64,000 nt of DNA from positions 2,262,524 to 2,326,523 of the forward strand of contig NC_031497.1 of NCBI RefSeq assembly GCF_000237925.1. Reading direction: 5' to 3'. The translations under genes and the position numbers were made by a program. Source of the DNA: Schistosoma mansoni. Lineage: Eukaryota; Platyhelminthes; Trematoda; Strigeidida; Schistosomatidae. The notes beneath the pieces are model-generated. The model was not told where the DNA came from and ran no database searches. It was given only the letters and a program-made list of their open reading frames with translations. Of this stretch, positions 1-11,400 are shown one piece after another. Position 1 is the stretch's first letter. The number at the start of each line of letters is the position of its first letter.

Positions 1-1677
1 CAAATTCGCGGTCACGACGCATATGAATTTTCTATAGCTAAAACTCTAATATTTCCATTCTTATCTATTGAATGTTCTAACCAAGAGACGACTAGTAGTT
101 CTTAATCATCTTTCTGGTCTGGTGATCATTATTAAACTCCAGCATATTACGACAGCGTGCTTCACTTCAGGTGTTGACGTCTTCATGATCCAGTCGATCA
201 CCAGGAGAAAGGGTGGGAGTAAGCAACCTTGTCTAACACCGGTTTTTACATCGAATGAGTTGGTGAGTTGTCCCCCATGAACGATTTGGCAGTTTAATCC
301 ATCATGGGAATTCCGTATGAAATCAACCAGCTTCTCAGGCACGCCGTGGTGTCTAGGAAGCCTCCATAGTGTCCTCCTGTCCACACTATCAAATGTTTCT
401 CGTAGTCAATGAAGTTGATGTAGAGTGATGAATTCCATTCAATTGATTGTTCCACAATGATCTGTATAGTTGCGATTTGGTCTGTACACGATCGATCCTT
501 ATGGTATCCAGCCAGTTTATCTCGAAGTTGGGCGTTTATGTAGTCTTTCATTCTGTTTAACAATACCCTGTTGAAGACTTTTCCTGGCACTGATAGAAGA
601 GTGATGCCGCTGTAGTTATCACACTTGCTGAGATCGCCTTTTTCAGCATCTTGATCAGAAGTCCTTCTTTTCAGTCTGTTGGTACTTGTTCTTCATCCTA
701 AATTTTACTGAGGAGAATGTGGAGTATCTTTGCAGTTGCTGCTACATCTGCTTTCACTGCCTCTCCCGGAATGTTGTCTGGTCCCGCTGCTTTGCCGCTC
801 TTGATTTGTCTGATGACCATGCTATTCTCTTCAATTGCTGATGGGCCAACATCGATTGGGAGGTCTGTAGGTGCTACTTCGATGTTGGGTGGGTTCAGTG
901 GAGCTGGTCGATTCAAGAGTTCTTTGAAGTGTTCTACCCACTTGTTTCGTTGTTCCTCAATTTTGGTGATTACTTTGCCATCCTTACTTTTCACTGGTCG
1001 TTCTGGTTTACGGTAATTTCCAGAAAGTTTCTTTGTTTTGTCATACAATTGTTTCTTTCACTTGCAGCCTTTTCCTCTGTCTTTGCTAGATCTTTCACAT
1101 ATTTACGTTTGTCGCCTCTGATGCTCCTCTTCAATTACTTGCTTACCTGTGTATATTCGGCTTGTGCCTTGGCTTTTTCTGCTCTTGTTCGGCTGGTATT
1201 GATTTCTTCCTTCTTGTTCCTCGTCTCTTCAATCTTAACCAGTGTACCAACAGTGATCCATTCCTTGTGATGGTGCTTCTTGTGGCCCAGAACCACCTGA
1301 CATGTTGAAATGATTTCCTCTTCTATCCCATTTCAGCTGCTCTCTGTAGTAGTTCCCTCTTCATTGAGCAGCTTATGAAAAGCCGGAACTTATTGTTGAG
1401 GGCTACGTTGAATTTTTTGGGTTTGTCAGTATCCCGAAGAAAAGCCGCATTAAACTTTTGTTATGTTGTCCGCCCCGTTGTCCAGTGCTTCATAAGTTTT
1501 AGTTTCATCTTGGCGACCAGCAAGTGATGATATGATGCTATATCAGCTCCTCTGCTGGTTCTCACATCCTCCATCGTCCTCCCGAACGTTTTGTTGATGC
1601 AGATATGGTTGATTTGGTTCTGTGTAGTGTGGTCCGGTGAAGTCCATGTGATTTTATGAATGCGTTTGTGTAGGATA
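1..1677 (-). pseudogene. RTE-clade retrotransposon, inverted 5' segment (endonuclease C-end and RT)
   Basis: Broken reading frames on the minus strand run from about 1,670 down to about 150. In order they give the end of an endonuclease (words like KRIHKITW and ENQINHI near 1,560-1,670), the linker PDNIPGEAVKA near 790, RT core words such as KLAGYHKDRSCTDQIA near 500, and KTGVRQGCLLPP near 240. These are words of RTE-type retrotransposons (SR2 or Perere-3 kind in schistosomes). Several stops and frame changes make it dead. The segment stops just before the catalytic FADD block, and that block resumes on the opposite strand at about 1,678. Confidence 0.8.
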
Positions 1678-2490
1678 CATGGACAGCTAGGATGCAGCTG
1701 GACGATTAAGACTTCTCAGATGATCTAGCTCTCCTATCACACACGCAACAACAAATGCAAGAGAAAACGACCAGTGCAGCAGCAGCAGCCTCAGCAGCAG
1801 TAAGTCTCAATATAAACAAAGGGAAAAGCAAGACTCTCCCGTACAACACAGCATGCAACAATCGAATCACACTTGACGGAGAAGCTTTGGAGGATGTGTA
1901 AACCTTTACATATCTGGGCAGCATCATCGATGAACACGGTAGATCGGATTCAGATGTGAAGGCACGGATTGGCAAGGCAAGAACAGCATATTTGCAAGTG
2001 AAAAACACCTGGAACTCAAAACAGTTGTCAAGATCAGAATTTTCAATACAAATGTCAAGACAGTTTTACTGTGTGGGGTGGAAACCCGTAAAACTACGAA
2101 AGCCACCATCCAGAAGATACATGTGTTTGTCAACAGTTGTCTACACAAAATACTTTGGATCCGTTGGCCAGACACTATCAGCAACGAGCTACTGTGGAAT
2201 AGAAGAAACCATATTTCAGTAGAGGAAGAAATAAGGAAGGGGCGCTGGAAATGGATAGGGCAGACATTGAGGAAAGCACCCAACTGCGTCACAAGACAAG
2301 TCTTCACATGGAGTCCTAAACAACAAAGGAAAAGAGGAAGACCAAAGAAAATATTACGCCGATGAGTGGAGACAGACATTAGAAGAATAAACAAAAGTGG
2401 ATAGAACTAGAAGGGAAGGCTCAGGACAGAGTGGGTTGGAGAATGCTGGTCGGCTGCCTATGCTCCATTGGGAGTAACAGGCATAAGTAA
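1678..2490 (+). pseudogene. RTE-clade retrotransposon, 3' segment (RT FADD block to C-terminus)
   Basis: The plus strand reads on from where the inverted segment at 1-1,677 stops: TARMQLDD, then FSDDLALLSHTQQQMQ (the FADD box with A changed to S), then [28 protein letters not shown] and [19 protein letters not shown]. The last block is the conserved C-terminal tail of RTE RTs, and it ends near 2,460. In-frame stops and shifts show it is inactive. Together the two segments form one element with an inverted 5' part. Confidence 0.8.
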
Positions 2491-3960
2491 GTAAGTATAT
2501 TACGACCGCGAAATCAGGAGTCTAAATAGCATGTGGGAAAGAACACTATATCTTAGACACTACTTTTACAGACCAGACTTGTGTATTTTACTGTGCTGGG
2601 TCAAGTGTCTTTGTGAAAGATCTCATAAGACATAGCTAGATGTCATGGCTACATCGATAAATCCAACCGCGAAGAGAAGGATAACCAAAACATATATATA
2701 TCACTAGTATTCATGACTACATCAAAAAAATAAATTCCCATCGAAACGTTAGCGTTTATAGCTAAAAAGTACTAGATATGTACAGGTTGGGGACGCATAG
2801 GACGATCTATAATATAAAGCTGGTTAATCAGCAATGGTTATCATGATATCAAGGAGGCTCGTACACATGTTCGACATCCAATGATTTGCCATTCAGCATA
2901 GAAGCATTTCAACCTGATGGACGATTAAGCTATGCCTTTACAACATCCCACTAGTCCCATAAATATCGGTATCCTGAATTATTACAGTTCATAGACCAAA
3001 TAAGGTACGACAGTTAAACAGACGAAAGAATAGTTACACTTACATGAAAACCTACACAAATAAAAATTCTTAAGTAATCATATGGATAAAAGCAGAATAT
3101 TGTGTAAGAAAAAATTGAGTAGTCTTTCTCTCATTTTACCCGATGCCATTTCACATACATCTACCCTACAGTAAGCCCGCCAGGTAAACTGTTTATAGAT
3201 ATTTGATGTTCAGCTGATAACGGTCCATCGAATTTCGTTGTTTCTACTTTGAAGACTGTGAAAAAGATCTACAAACTTGATGTGGATATTCTGATGCATT
3301 TTTCCACTTCTCTATAATGAAGTTTATCACGAATAAAACGATGGAACGCTAACTTGGACACTATATTGTTGAGATTCGAACAGATTAACATCTTGAGTTG
3401 TCTCTTCGTTGCCCAGAGTATCGAAATTTAGTTCTAACGAAACTGAAACTAGTCCGCACCTGTTCAAACGAAAGCCACCACTTTTGTACTTCCAACGGAG
3501 ATTGAAAATAATCTGCCAGAAAATTCCGTCTCGCCTTCCTCCACTATAAGCTTTCTTGACTTTTAAAAATCCTATAAATTGATTTCTCATTGCCAAATGA
3601 AAAGTAAAGTGTCGTTCATACAGAAGATTTCGACAGTACTTGGAAATCAATGATGTCTGTGCCAAGTATGATGATATGACTAACTATCGTTATTGTACAG
3701 CGATGAACCCAGGAAGATAACTAAGATCGTCTTCGGTCGCTGATTGAGAGTAGGTGAAGTTAACAAATGCCGCTTGTATTTGTATACTGAATTACAGTGA
3801 CCCACTAGGAATTATGGGTAAGTATCCACTAAAATACGAATACAGAAACCCGCAATGGTATATGAAAAATAAAGACATGTTTAGTTAACGAGTGCCGTAT
3901 CATAAAATCGAAATTCAGAGCACTCAAAATAACTGGTACCAGAATATTTCATACAATGTC
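2491..3960. other. Unassigned AT-rich spacer
   Basis: No convincing gene or repeat was seen. A 112-codon open frame on the minus strand near 3,327-3,665 begins at a TTG and resembles nothing I know; it is listed under rejected items. Confidence 0.4.
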
Positions 3961-4199
3961 TAATTAGCCTCAGTTGAGGCGGCAGAGGCATTTCAGTTTC
4001 AGTTTCAGTTTGGAAAGGACAGGAGGCTTGATGGCCTGTGTTAGTCCTGTCAATGATGGTCTCTCAGCTGATCCAACTTTCTTTTGAAGGAGTCGACGGA
4101 TGGAGCCTCAACCACGTGCTGAGGTAATGAATTCCACTCGTTGATTATCCGATGGGAAAGTCGGTAGTCAGCTGACAAGTAATTCGTTCTGGGCTTGTG

Positions 4200-4606
4200 A
4201 ACTTTTTTGGAGTGTCCTCGTAAATTTTATGTTTTGGAAGACAAGAAAAATGAGGGCATATCAGGTGCAAATTTGTCATTAAGCAATTTGAAAACTGTAA
4301 TCAAGTCGCCTCTGATTCTTCTATATGACAGCGGGAATAGGTTTAGCTTGGTCAGTCTAGTGTCATACGGGAGCTTCGCTATTCCGGGAATCAGCCTAGT
4401 TGCTGTTCTCTGAACCCTTTCCAAGAGTTCACTGTCTTTTTAAGGCAGGGGCTAGCTGCTTGTATGCAGTACTCAAGTTTAGGGCGTACAAACACTGTAT
4501 ACAAAGTCAGAAACGTTTTAGCGTCAAGATGCCTAAAAGCCCTGCGTATGGACCGTAAAGTCCTAAAACCTTTGGCGGTTATTGCACGGCAGTGTGCAGT
4601 AGTCTT
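4200..4606 (-). pseudogene. Decayed C-terminal tail of the CR1-like ORF2
   Basis: After the stop at 4,607 the same frame continues with KTTAHCRAITAKGFRTLRS and TVFVRPKLEYCIQAASPC. It then shifts by one base near 4,440 into LLERVQRTATRLIPGI and LPLSYRRIRGDLITVFKLL. These are the standard C-terminal RT words of CR1/jockey-group elements. One stop and one single-base shift separate it from the intact part. Confidence 0.8.
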
Positions 4607-6828
4607 TCAGTCTTGACTAACGATGACGCCTAAGTCATTGTGTGTCTGGACAATAGGTAACTCAGTGTTATTCATCGTGTATGTATCTGTACCCTGGTGG
4701 CCAATATGCATCACAATACACTTGGAAGTGTTTTTCGGCAATTGCCAGGTTTGGGACCATTCAGATAATCTCTCCAGGTCATTTTGAAGTTCTAAGCTAT
4801 CGCCCTTGCTTTGTATCGCTCTCCATATCTTGACATCATCAGCATAAAGTAAGACCGATGATGATAGTAGACGAGGGAGGTCATTTACGTACAGGAGGAA
4901 TAACACTGGCCCCAAAACTGTACCCTGGGGGACTCCACTAAGCACAGTTTCCCAGCTAGACAACTTGGAGTTCACCCTTACTCTTTGTTGACGCCCAACT
5001 AGGAAGTCTTTTATCAACATCAATAGACTGCCTCCAATCCCGACATTCCTTAGCTTATATAACAGCCAGTTATGCGGAACTTTGTCGAAAGCTTTGCTGA
5101 AATCGATGTAAGCTACGTCTATAGGTAACTTTTGGTCCTTAAGAGCGCACCAGCTTTCACGAGCGACTAATAAGTTTGTGAGACAAGAGTAACCTGTTCT
5201 GAAACCATGCTGCTTTTTGGAGAGAATCCGGTTTTCATCGAGATGCTTAAACAGCTCCTTCCGAATAATCTTTTCTAAGATTTTAACAACCACACTAGTT
5301 AGGCTAATTGGTCGGTAATTCTCAGGCTTATGTTTTGTACCTGTTTTGAAGACTGGACTTACTATGGTGTTCTTCCAGTCTTTTGGTAGACGACCCTGGG
5401 TTACGGATAGATTAAAACATACACTTAAAGGGTTCGCAACAAAGTTAGCTAATTCCTTTAGTAACCTAGGATGCAGTTCATCGGGTCCAGTGGATTTACC
5501 TATGTCAAGCAGACCAAAGACATCGAGTTCTTTAATGGTCACGCTGTCCAGTGCTTGTGTGGGGGGATTTTCATGAACTGGTGAGAAGGGTGTTTTTATG
5601 GTGTATACATCGCTAAAGTATTTAGAGAATACTTGAGCTTTGCCAAAGTCGTCCTCCACTAGTGATGAGGCAGTACTGTCTCCCCATAGTGAAGGAACAT
5701 TTCTTCTTCTTTTTGTCCTTTGGTTTATATACGAATACAAGCGTTTAGGGCATTCTATGGATTCCCTGACGATTTTCTCTTCGTACAGCTTTCTGGCCTT
5801 ACGGAGGGTCGAGGCACAGGTATTTCGAGCCTTTTGATACTGAGATTTTGCCTCGTCAGTCCCCAGTAACCTAAATCTGTCCCACATTTTCCTTCTTTTA
5901 CGGAGAAGGATGCGAACCTCCCTACTGAACCACGGTGGGGAGTTTCTCGGCCCTTTAGGTGTAGTCCAAGGGATGTGGGGGGCGGTAACTTTTAAGTATA
6001 AATTCCGGAATACGTCCCAAGCCGTTTCGATTGATGACTCTGAGTCTATTTTCCAATCTACTGATGATGCTGATTTCATGATGTCTGGTATGTTTGCTTT
6101 CCAGACGTTAGGTCTGGATTGAGCTGAGGCGTGCTCGTGATCGACAGTTAAATGGAAATCAAAGCTTAAAACTGCATGATCACTTTTGCCTAGGGGTGGC
6201 ATGTAATCCAGGTTTGCAACGTCATCCTTATAATGAGTCAATATAAGATTTAGTAAGGATGATGCAGAACCCGGGTCGTACCTAGTTGCTTCCTTCACGT
6301 GTTGCACTAGGGCACATGTGATTACCGCATCAACTAGTTCCTGTTCGAAGGAATTTGCTGACGATTCAGTCCGCAGGTTTCCCCAGTCCACCATAGGTGC
6401 ACTGAAGTCCCCTAGGATTAGACATCGATCACTTCGTGATAAAGTGTTGAGACTGCTTAGCAGGACCTCGTTTACCTCACAGCTTGGACTGCGATAGATC
6501 AAACTAAGCAGCAACTCTTGTCCCCTGCATTTCAGGCGGCAGCTAACTAATTCATATGTCCCACTCTCATGGGATACACTGTCGATGATGGTGGAAGGGA
6601 TAGCATTCCTAATGAATAGAGCTACTCCCCCTCCTTTACGCGTTTGTATTCCATCGGCCCTAACTAAAGTAAAACCCTCGAAATCAAGTTCCCTACTATC
6701 TATGGACGGCGTCAGCCATGTTTCTGTGACTGCGATTATGTCTGGCCTAGTTGAGTCAATCTGTACACCTAGTTCCGGTAGCTTATTGAGTAAGCTCCGG
6801 GCATTAGTATAACAGATCCGAAGCCTAT
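4607..6828 (-). CDS. ORF2 polyprotein (endonuclease and reverse transcriptase) of CR1-like element, early stop
   Basis: The frame is open from within ORF1 to a stop at 4,607, about 740 codons. The N-terminal part is an APE-type endonuclease: YTNARSLLNKL, ITETWL-like VTETWL, LSLIYRSPS, ILGDFSAP (DFN variant), and SDHAVLSF near the end, which gives the catalytic SDH. The RT follows with GPDELHPRLLKEL, NYRPISLTSV, IDFSKAFDKVPH, SGVPQGTVLGPVLF and LLYADDVKIW (catalytic YADD). The product nicks target DNA and copies element RNA at the nick. The upstream frame has no obvious ATG and overlaps ORF1 by at least about 70 bases in the -1 frame, which suggests frameshifting or reinitiation. The C-terminal tail is cut off by the stop. 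Confidence 0.85.
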
Positions 6829-7956
6829 TTAGGTGGCCTCGTGCTTCACCCAGAGTGGCTTCGGCATCATCCTCTGTCGAAGCCTCACAACCCGAAAATT
6901 TACAATTTTCAGGTCTTTTTCGCCAGCGTCTAATCTGAGCTGTAGTTCTTTTCCGGCTTCCCGTCTTTCTACACGGTTCGCCAACGGTAAGTCCTTACGG
7001 AGAAAAACTCCTGAACCCTTTAACTTGTGTCCATTTTCTAAGATTAAGTCGCGTTCGTTTGGGGATTTGAAAACGACTTTGAGTAGTCTAGACTGATTTG
7101 GCTTCAGATGCGCTAGGTTTCCTAGTCTATACACCTTTAGCAAGGTGACTGCGGAGATGTTTTGGGGCATAACTTGGTTGAGTAGTTGTTTTATCAACAC
7201 AATGTCATGCTCAAAACGAGCTTTTGGTTCCGAGATTTCACTCTCCTTGACTCTATGGAAAATGACTGATCTGTCGCTGTGATCAGACCTCGGTTTGTCG
7301 ACCCTTTTGGTGGGGGTAGGATTCCCTTTTACGTCATTTTGCCGTTTTCTCCTTACGACCCGTACCCAATCGGCAACGTTCTTTGAAGTAGTAACCACAG
7401 TCGCGTCAGGCGTACTGTGGGATTCCGGAAGGTTCAGGACGACTTGGGAGGTTGGGTCATCTTTCGCGCTGGAAACCGATCGAGCCTTGCGATTTTGGGT
7501 TCCGGATGTTCCCTTCTGGGTACCATTTTTGATACGAGGGACAGAAGAGACTTTTTTGCGCGAGTTTCTGGTTGTGACAGACCTCTTTGGAGGATGTTCT
7601 TCCTCCTTTGGACAGTGTGCGTCAGCATTTTTAGGACTCATTTGGGCCTGCCTTATGTCAATCTGCGTGTCGACAGATTGAGTTCTGACTGATATGTCCC
7701 GACCGCGCTTGCCAAGACACTTTTTCGCGGCATTTACTATTGAGATGGCCTCGGTTAGCAGGCTATTTGCATCCAAACAGCACTGCTGACATAACCATAT
7801 GCATCCATTTTTACTGAACCGCTTGAAAGCTGCAGGCGTTAGATTCGTGCAAACTTCGTGGTACCAACCTTTGCACTCATCGCACTGCATGCCGCTGTCA
7901 ACGGGATATCGACGTCCTGGGCGGTGGCAAATGCTTTTGTTGCATCTTCCAGTCAT
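6829..7956 (-). CDS. ORF1 protein of CR1-like retrotransposon, PHD-type zinc finger
   Basis: A 375-residue open frame starting at ATG. Residues about 4-60 form a Cys/His array (CNKSICHRPGRR, CDECKGWYHEVC, WLCQQCC) that reads as a PHD finger: C-x4-C, CxxC, H-x2-C and a final CxxC. The middle (about 100-230) is basic and Ser/Thr-rich, probably disordered. The last 130 residues (SDRSVIFHRVKESE to FRVVRLRQR) resemble the RNA-binding part of CR1 ORF1 proteins, which act as nucleic-acid chaperones in the retrotransposition particle. It stops at 6,829, inside the open ORF2 frame. No lesion is visible, so it looks intact. Confidence 0.8.
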   Translation of the reverse strand: MTGRCNKSICHRPGRRYPVDSGMQCDECKGWYHEVCTNLTPAAFKRFSKNGCIWLCQQCCLDANSLLTEAISIVNAAKKCLGKRGRDISVRTQSVDTQIDIRQAQMSPKNADAHCPKEEEHPPKRSVTTRNSRKKVSSVPRIKNGTQKGTSGTQNRKARSVSSAKDDPTSQVVLNLPESHSTPDATVVTTSKNVADWVRVVRRKRQNDVKGNPTPTKRVDKPRSDHSDRSVIFHRVKESEISEPKARFEHDIVLIKQLLNQVMPQNISAVTLLKVYRLGNLAHLKPNQSRLLKVVFKSPNERDLILENGHKLKGSGVFLRKDLPLANRVERREAGKELQLRLDAGEKDLKIVNFRVVRLRQRMMPKPLWVKHEAT

Positions 7957-7975
7957 TTTAGGATGAGAAAGTGAG

Positions 7976-8489
7976 TTTTGACTAAGAGTAGAAAAAACTA
8001 TAAATAGTTAGGACCAAAGTACTAACAGATACAATAGAAAAACAAGGTACTCTGGAGTACCGACGATAAAACTATTTAGGATACCAAAAATGATACTCTA
8101 GTCGAATACTTTAACTGAAAGAAATTCAATCAAAGTATAAACAGTAGTCTTGATACGTTAATAACGATCAAAACAATAGAATTTACTCAACGAGGAAAAA
8201 TACCACTGTCCTTTTTAAATAGCGCGACAAATATTTGCCGAGTAAACTTGCTAGCCATACAGTCAAACTTTGTACTGATTCTTTTTCAGTAAATAAGATC
8301 GAAGCATTAAGTTTTGTGATGTTTTCTTGGGGTTACTCGATGGTAAATAAAAATGTATACGTGCTGTACATTTATTTATCCTTCAAGTATGGCTTAAGCT
8401 CCTACATTAAGTCCCAGAGATAGGTCTGCGCAGATGCATGAAGAACATTTCAAAGCTACATTATCATAATCCTTACTCTTTGACATATA
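7976..8489. promoter_or_regulatory. Probable upstream region of the zinc-transporter gene
   Basis: AT-rich DNA between the CR1 element's 5' edge and the first ATG of the ZIP13-like gene. I see no clear core promoter motif. An in-frame TGA lies three codons before the ATG at 8,490. The promoter role is inferred from position only. Confidence 0.25.
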
Positions 8490-11400
8490 ATGACTAAGGT
8501 TTATAAGTTTGTTTCAGTAAACCAAGATGCGGTACTCTTCCAGCTAGTAACACTTTTAAATGTGACTGTGTTTTCGCAATTATTTACGACAATGCTAGAG
8601 ATCCTTTTATCCCCTGGCTCTCTTAGCTGGGGGAGAGGGCTTCTGTGTATTTTTTCGGCATTCGTTGTTGGACTTAGTGGCGTCGTTCCGCTTCTATTTC
8701 TCCCACTAGATAGCATTTGTTCTAAGAAAGGTAACTTTATTACCATCACTTCTTCCAAAACCAGATGTCATTTCTCTCAATAGGTGGCTTAGTTATGCTA
8801 CTGGAAGTCTTCTTGGTGAAGTTTTTATCCATCTTCTGCCAGAATCCTGGATTAACAGTAAATGTGGCTAAATGTTAACGTCACAAACCAACAATATTGT
8901 TGGCTATTTACCATTCCTAGGTGACATCGACGCATTTCAGATCCCTGGACTTTGGATACTTGGGGGACTTTTGCTGTTTTTTATTATCGAAAAGTTATGT
9001 ATCCATGATTCTGCTGAAAAAGAGGTACGTCTTTCACTACACATATAGTGAAGTACTTGAGCTTATCAGTGTAAACCTATTTGCTCCCTTGATCCAGCTT
9101 GTATTTTGCCGTAATTTTGTCTACTTATTAAAAATTGTGTTCTTATAGTACAGTTTCAGATGGTGTGTTTGATTTTTGTCTTAAGTGAAATCAAGACTGG
9201 TTTTCTTAAGACATAATATTCGTCCTGGGGTTAGTTTTGACATTGACCTCTTACTTGTAACGGCTTTCTATGTGATTTTAACCGGTCTATCATGAATTTT
9301 AAGGGATCTAATATTGGTACCAACTTCACTTCATTAGCATGTAGGTAGATGTTGGTGGAGGTCATAGTCTTAAAGCAAAGATCAGTACCGAAAATTGGAC
9401 TTCGTTAAAAATTAAATAGACCCTTACATTTTGATCGAGACAATGTTTAGATGTATTTGTACCCAGTAAATTTTCCATGTGAACGTACATCCCTTTCAGT
9501 CATCACTTCAAAACCGACAGTATTTGAATACATAAACCGTATTCAAGTTTGCCCATCTCCTTGTCCATAGTTCTGAATTCGACTACCTTCCTCATCACAC
9601 AGCTGTAAAAATAAATATAATATTTGAGGAAACTTAATGATCAAACCCTGTATTCGTTTCATGTCGTCTGTGGTTGTGAAAGTCTGATACAACCCCAGAC
9701 GTTTGATTATGATATGTGATGACATAACACAATTATTTAACTTTTCTTACTTAGTATAAACTACTATCTCCCTATGAGTCAAACAATTTTACACATAAAT
9801 TGTAATTGAACCTCAGTAAAGACGATCTACAAAACTGCTCGTACCATTAAGAAAACCAAGCTAACTGTTGGTCGTTATTAGTTGTTACTATCTAACACCA
9901 AATGTCACCAAGATATTCCACTGAACACCGTCAAAGACTATACTAAGAGCGGGTTTACGGATACACTATTCCCGTGTAAGCGAAATTATATCGAAAAAAT
10001 ACAAACCAGTGGTCAGCTCTCATTTCATACAAATAGAACAACGAATGATACTAAGTAGAACCAACCCGTCAAATGCGTTCTAACTGGTTACCGATTGGGC
10101 ATAACAATGGCGTTCCAGAGGTTTCTGCTATACTAGTTGTCTTGACCTGCATTTGTTGGTATGTATGGCATAGAAGTGTTAGGTCATCTGCGAAATCCAA
10201 ATCGTCTAGCTGCATGAAAGCTGTCCATTGTATTTCGTGCTTCCCCTCATGTGGTCTTTGTGATCCAGTACGTAGGTAAGTAGTTACGATTTTTAAACTC
10301 TTTAGGTTACTTCTTGACCTCGGTTATAAATTAGACAGAAGGAAACACATTCAGCATATAAATCTGTTTTCTCAAGCTTTTTGTTAATGGTGTTTGTTAT
10401 CACTGGTTTCAGAATAATTAACGCGTTATAAAGCCTTAGTTAAATTAGTCGACTATCACACATGGAATATGTAGTAGATAATAATTTTCCAAATTTCTCT
10501 TGTTTATAACTCAGTAAACCATGGTTTTCCGTTCACAAAAAGTTTATTCTGATTAATTTTTTCAGAATATTTCTAAACAGGGTTTAACGACTGGTAATTT
10601 GAGCCACAGTAGCCACGGCTACATGTCATTAGTTTTCAGGTTTTTGGGTATTCTGATCCCTGCTTTGCGTTATAACTGATATGAATACCAATATCTTCTG
10701 GGTTTTGCCTATTTTTCTACTATTATCGAACCATGTTTGTGGTCTTTTACAGATAATGGCATGGCCTTTTATCTGAGATCTTGGTTGAAGTTATTTTTCG
10801 TGTTTGTCCTAGCTTCTCTGTCACCTGATTTCATGAGACTATTACCCCCAGTTCAACTGATTGATTCAAGATGACTAAATTTTGCATTATTACTTTTTTA
10901 GGTCGAAGGTTATCTCAATCTTGCTGCCAATGTAATTGATAATTTTACTCATGGTGTGGCTATTGCTGGAAGTTATCTTGTATCTCTTCGTGTAAGTTGA
11001 CCTTTACAAATTTTCTAGCTCTCACCTGTGCGTAAAAGTGAGGATGAAAAAAAACTCTTGTTAATTTATGAACGTTTTTGGTACGTTTAAGCTCCGAACG
11101 TCTTTAACTTCTTGATCCAGCGTTAATGTATACCTTTAAATATTCCTTAAAAATAACTTTCCTTTCTGTCTTTTATTACGACCAAGGTAGGCCATGAAAC
11201 GTATGTTTGCATTTAAATGATACAACGATTGTCTTTGTGTTTTTGATCTAGATAAGGGATAGTATGGCTTCAGAGTTCATCTTTACTAGTCTGCAATTTT
11301 TTTATAAATTGTGTTGTTGCTGGATCAATGAGTAATGAAATAATTGTTGCAAATGTGCAGTATATCATTTTAAACCCAGTTAATTACAATCAGTGGTAGG

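Larger units (their letters stand above)
3965..7975 (-). mobile_element. Near-complete CR1-like non-LTR retrotransposon
   Basis: On the minus strand the order is ORF1 (PHD finger), ORF2 (endonuclease then RT), a decayed ORF2 end, and a short 3' tail. The tail shows about three tandem TGAAAC-like units near 3,990-4,015 (read on the minus strand), as expected for CR1-group elements, which end in short repeats rather than poly(A). The 5' edge lies close upstream of the ORF1 start at 7,956. Only two lesions are obvious in ORF2, so the copy is fairly young. Family membership (SR1/Perere-like) is inferred from the protein words. Confidence 0.85.

Noticed and set aside
3327-3665. 112-codon minus-strand open frame
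   Set aside because: Begins at TTG, has no recognised domain and no splice or promoter context. Could be a decayed exon, but nothing supports it.
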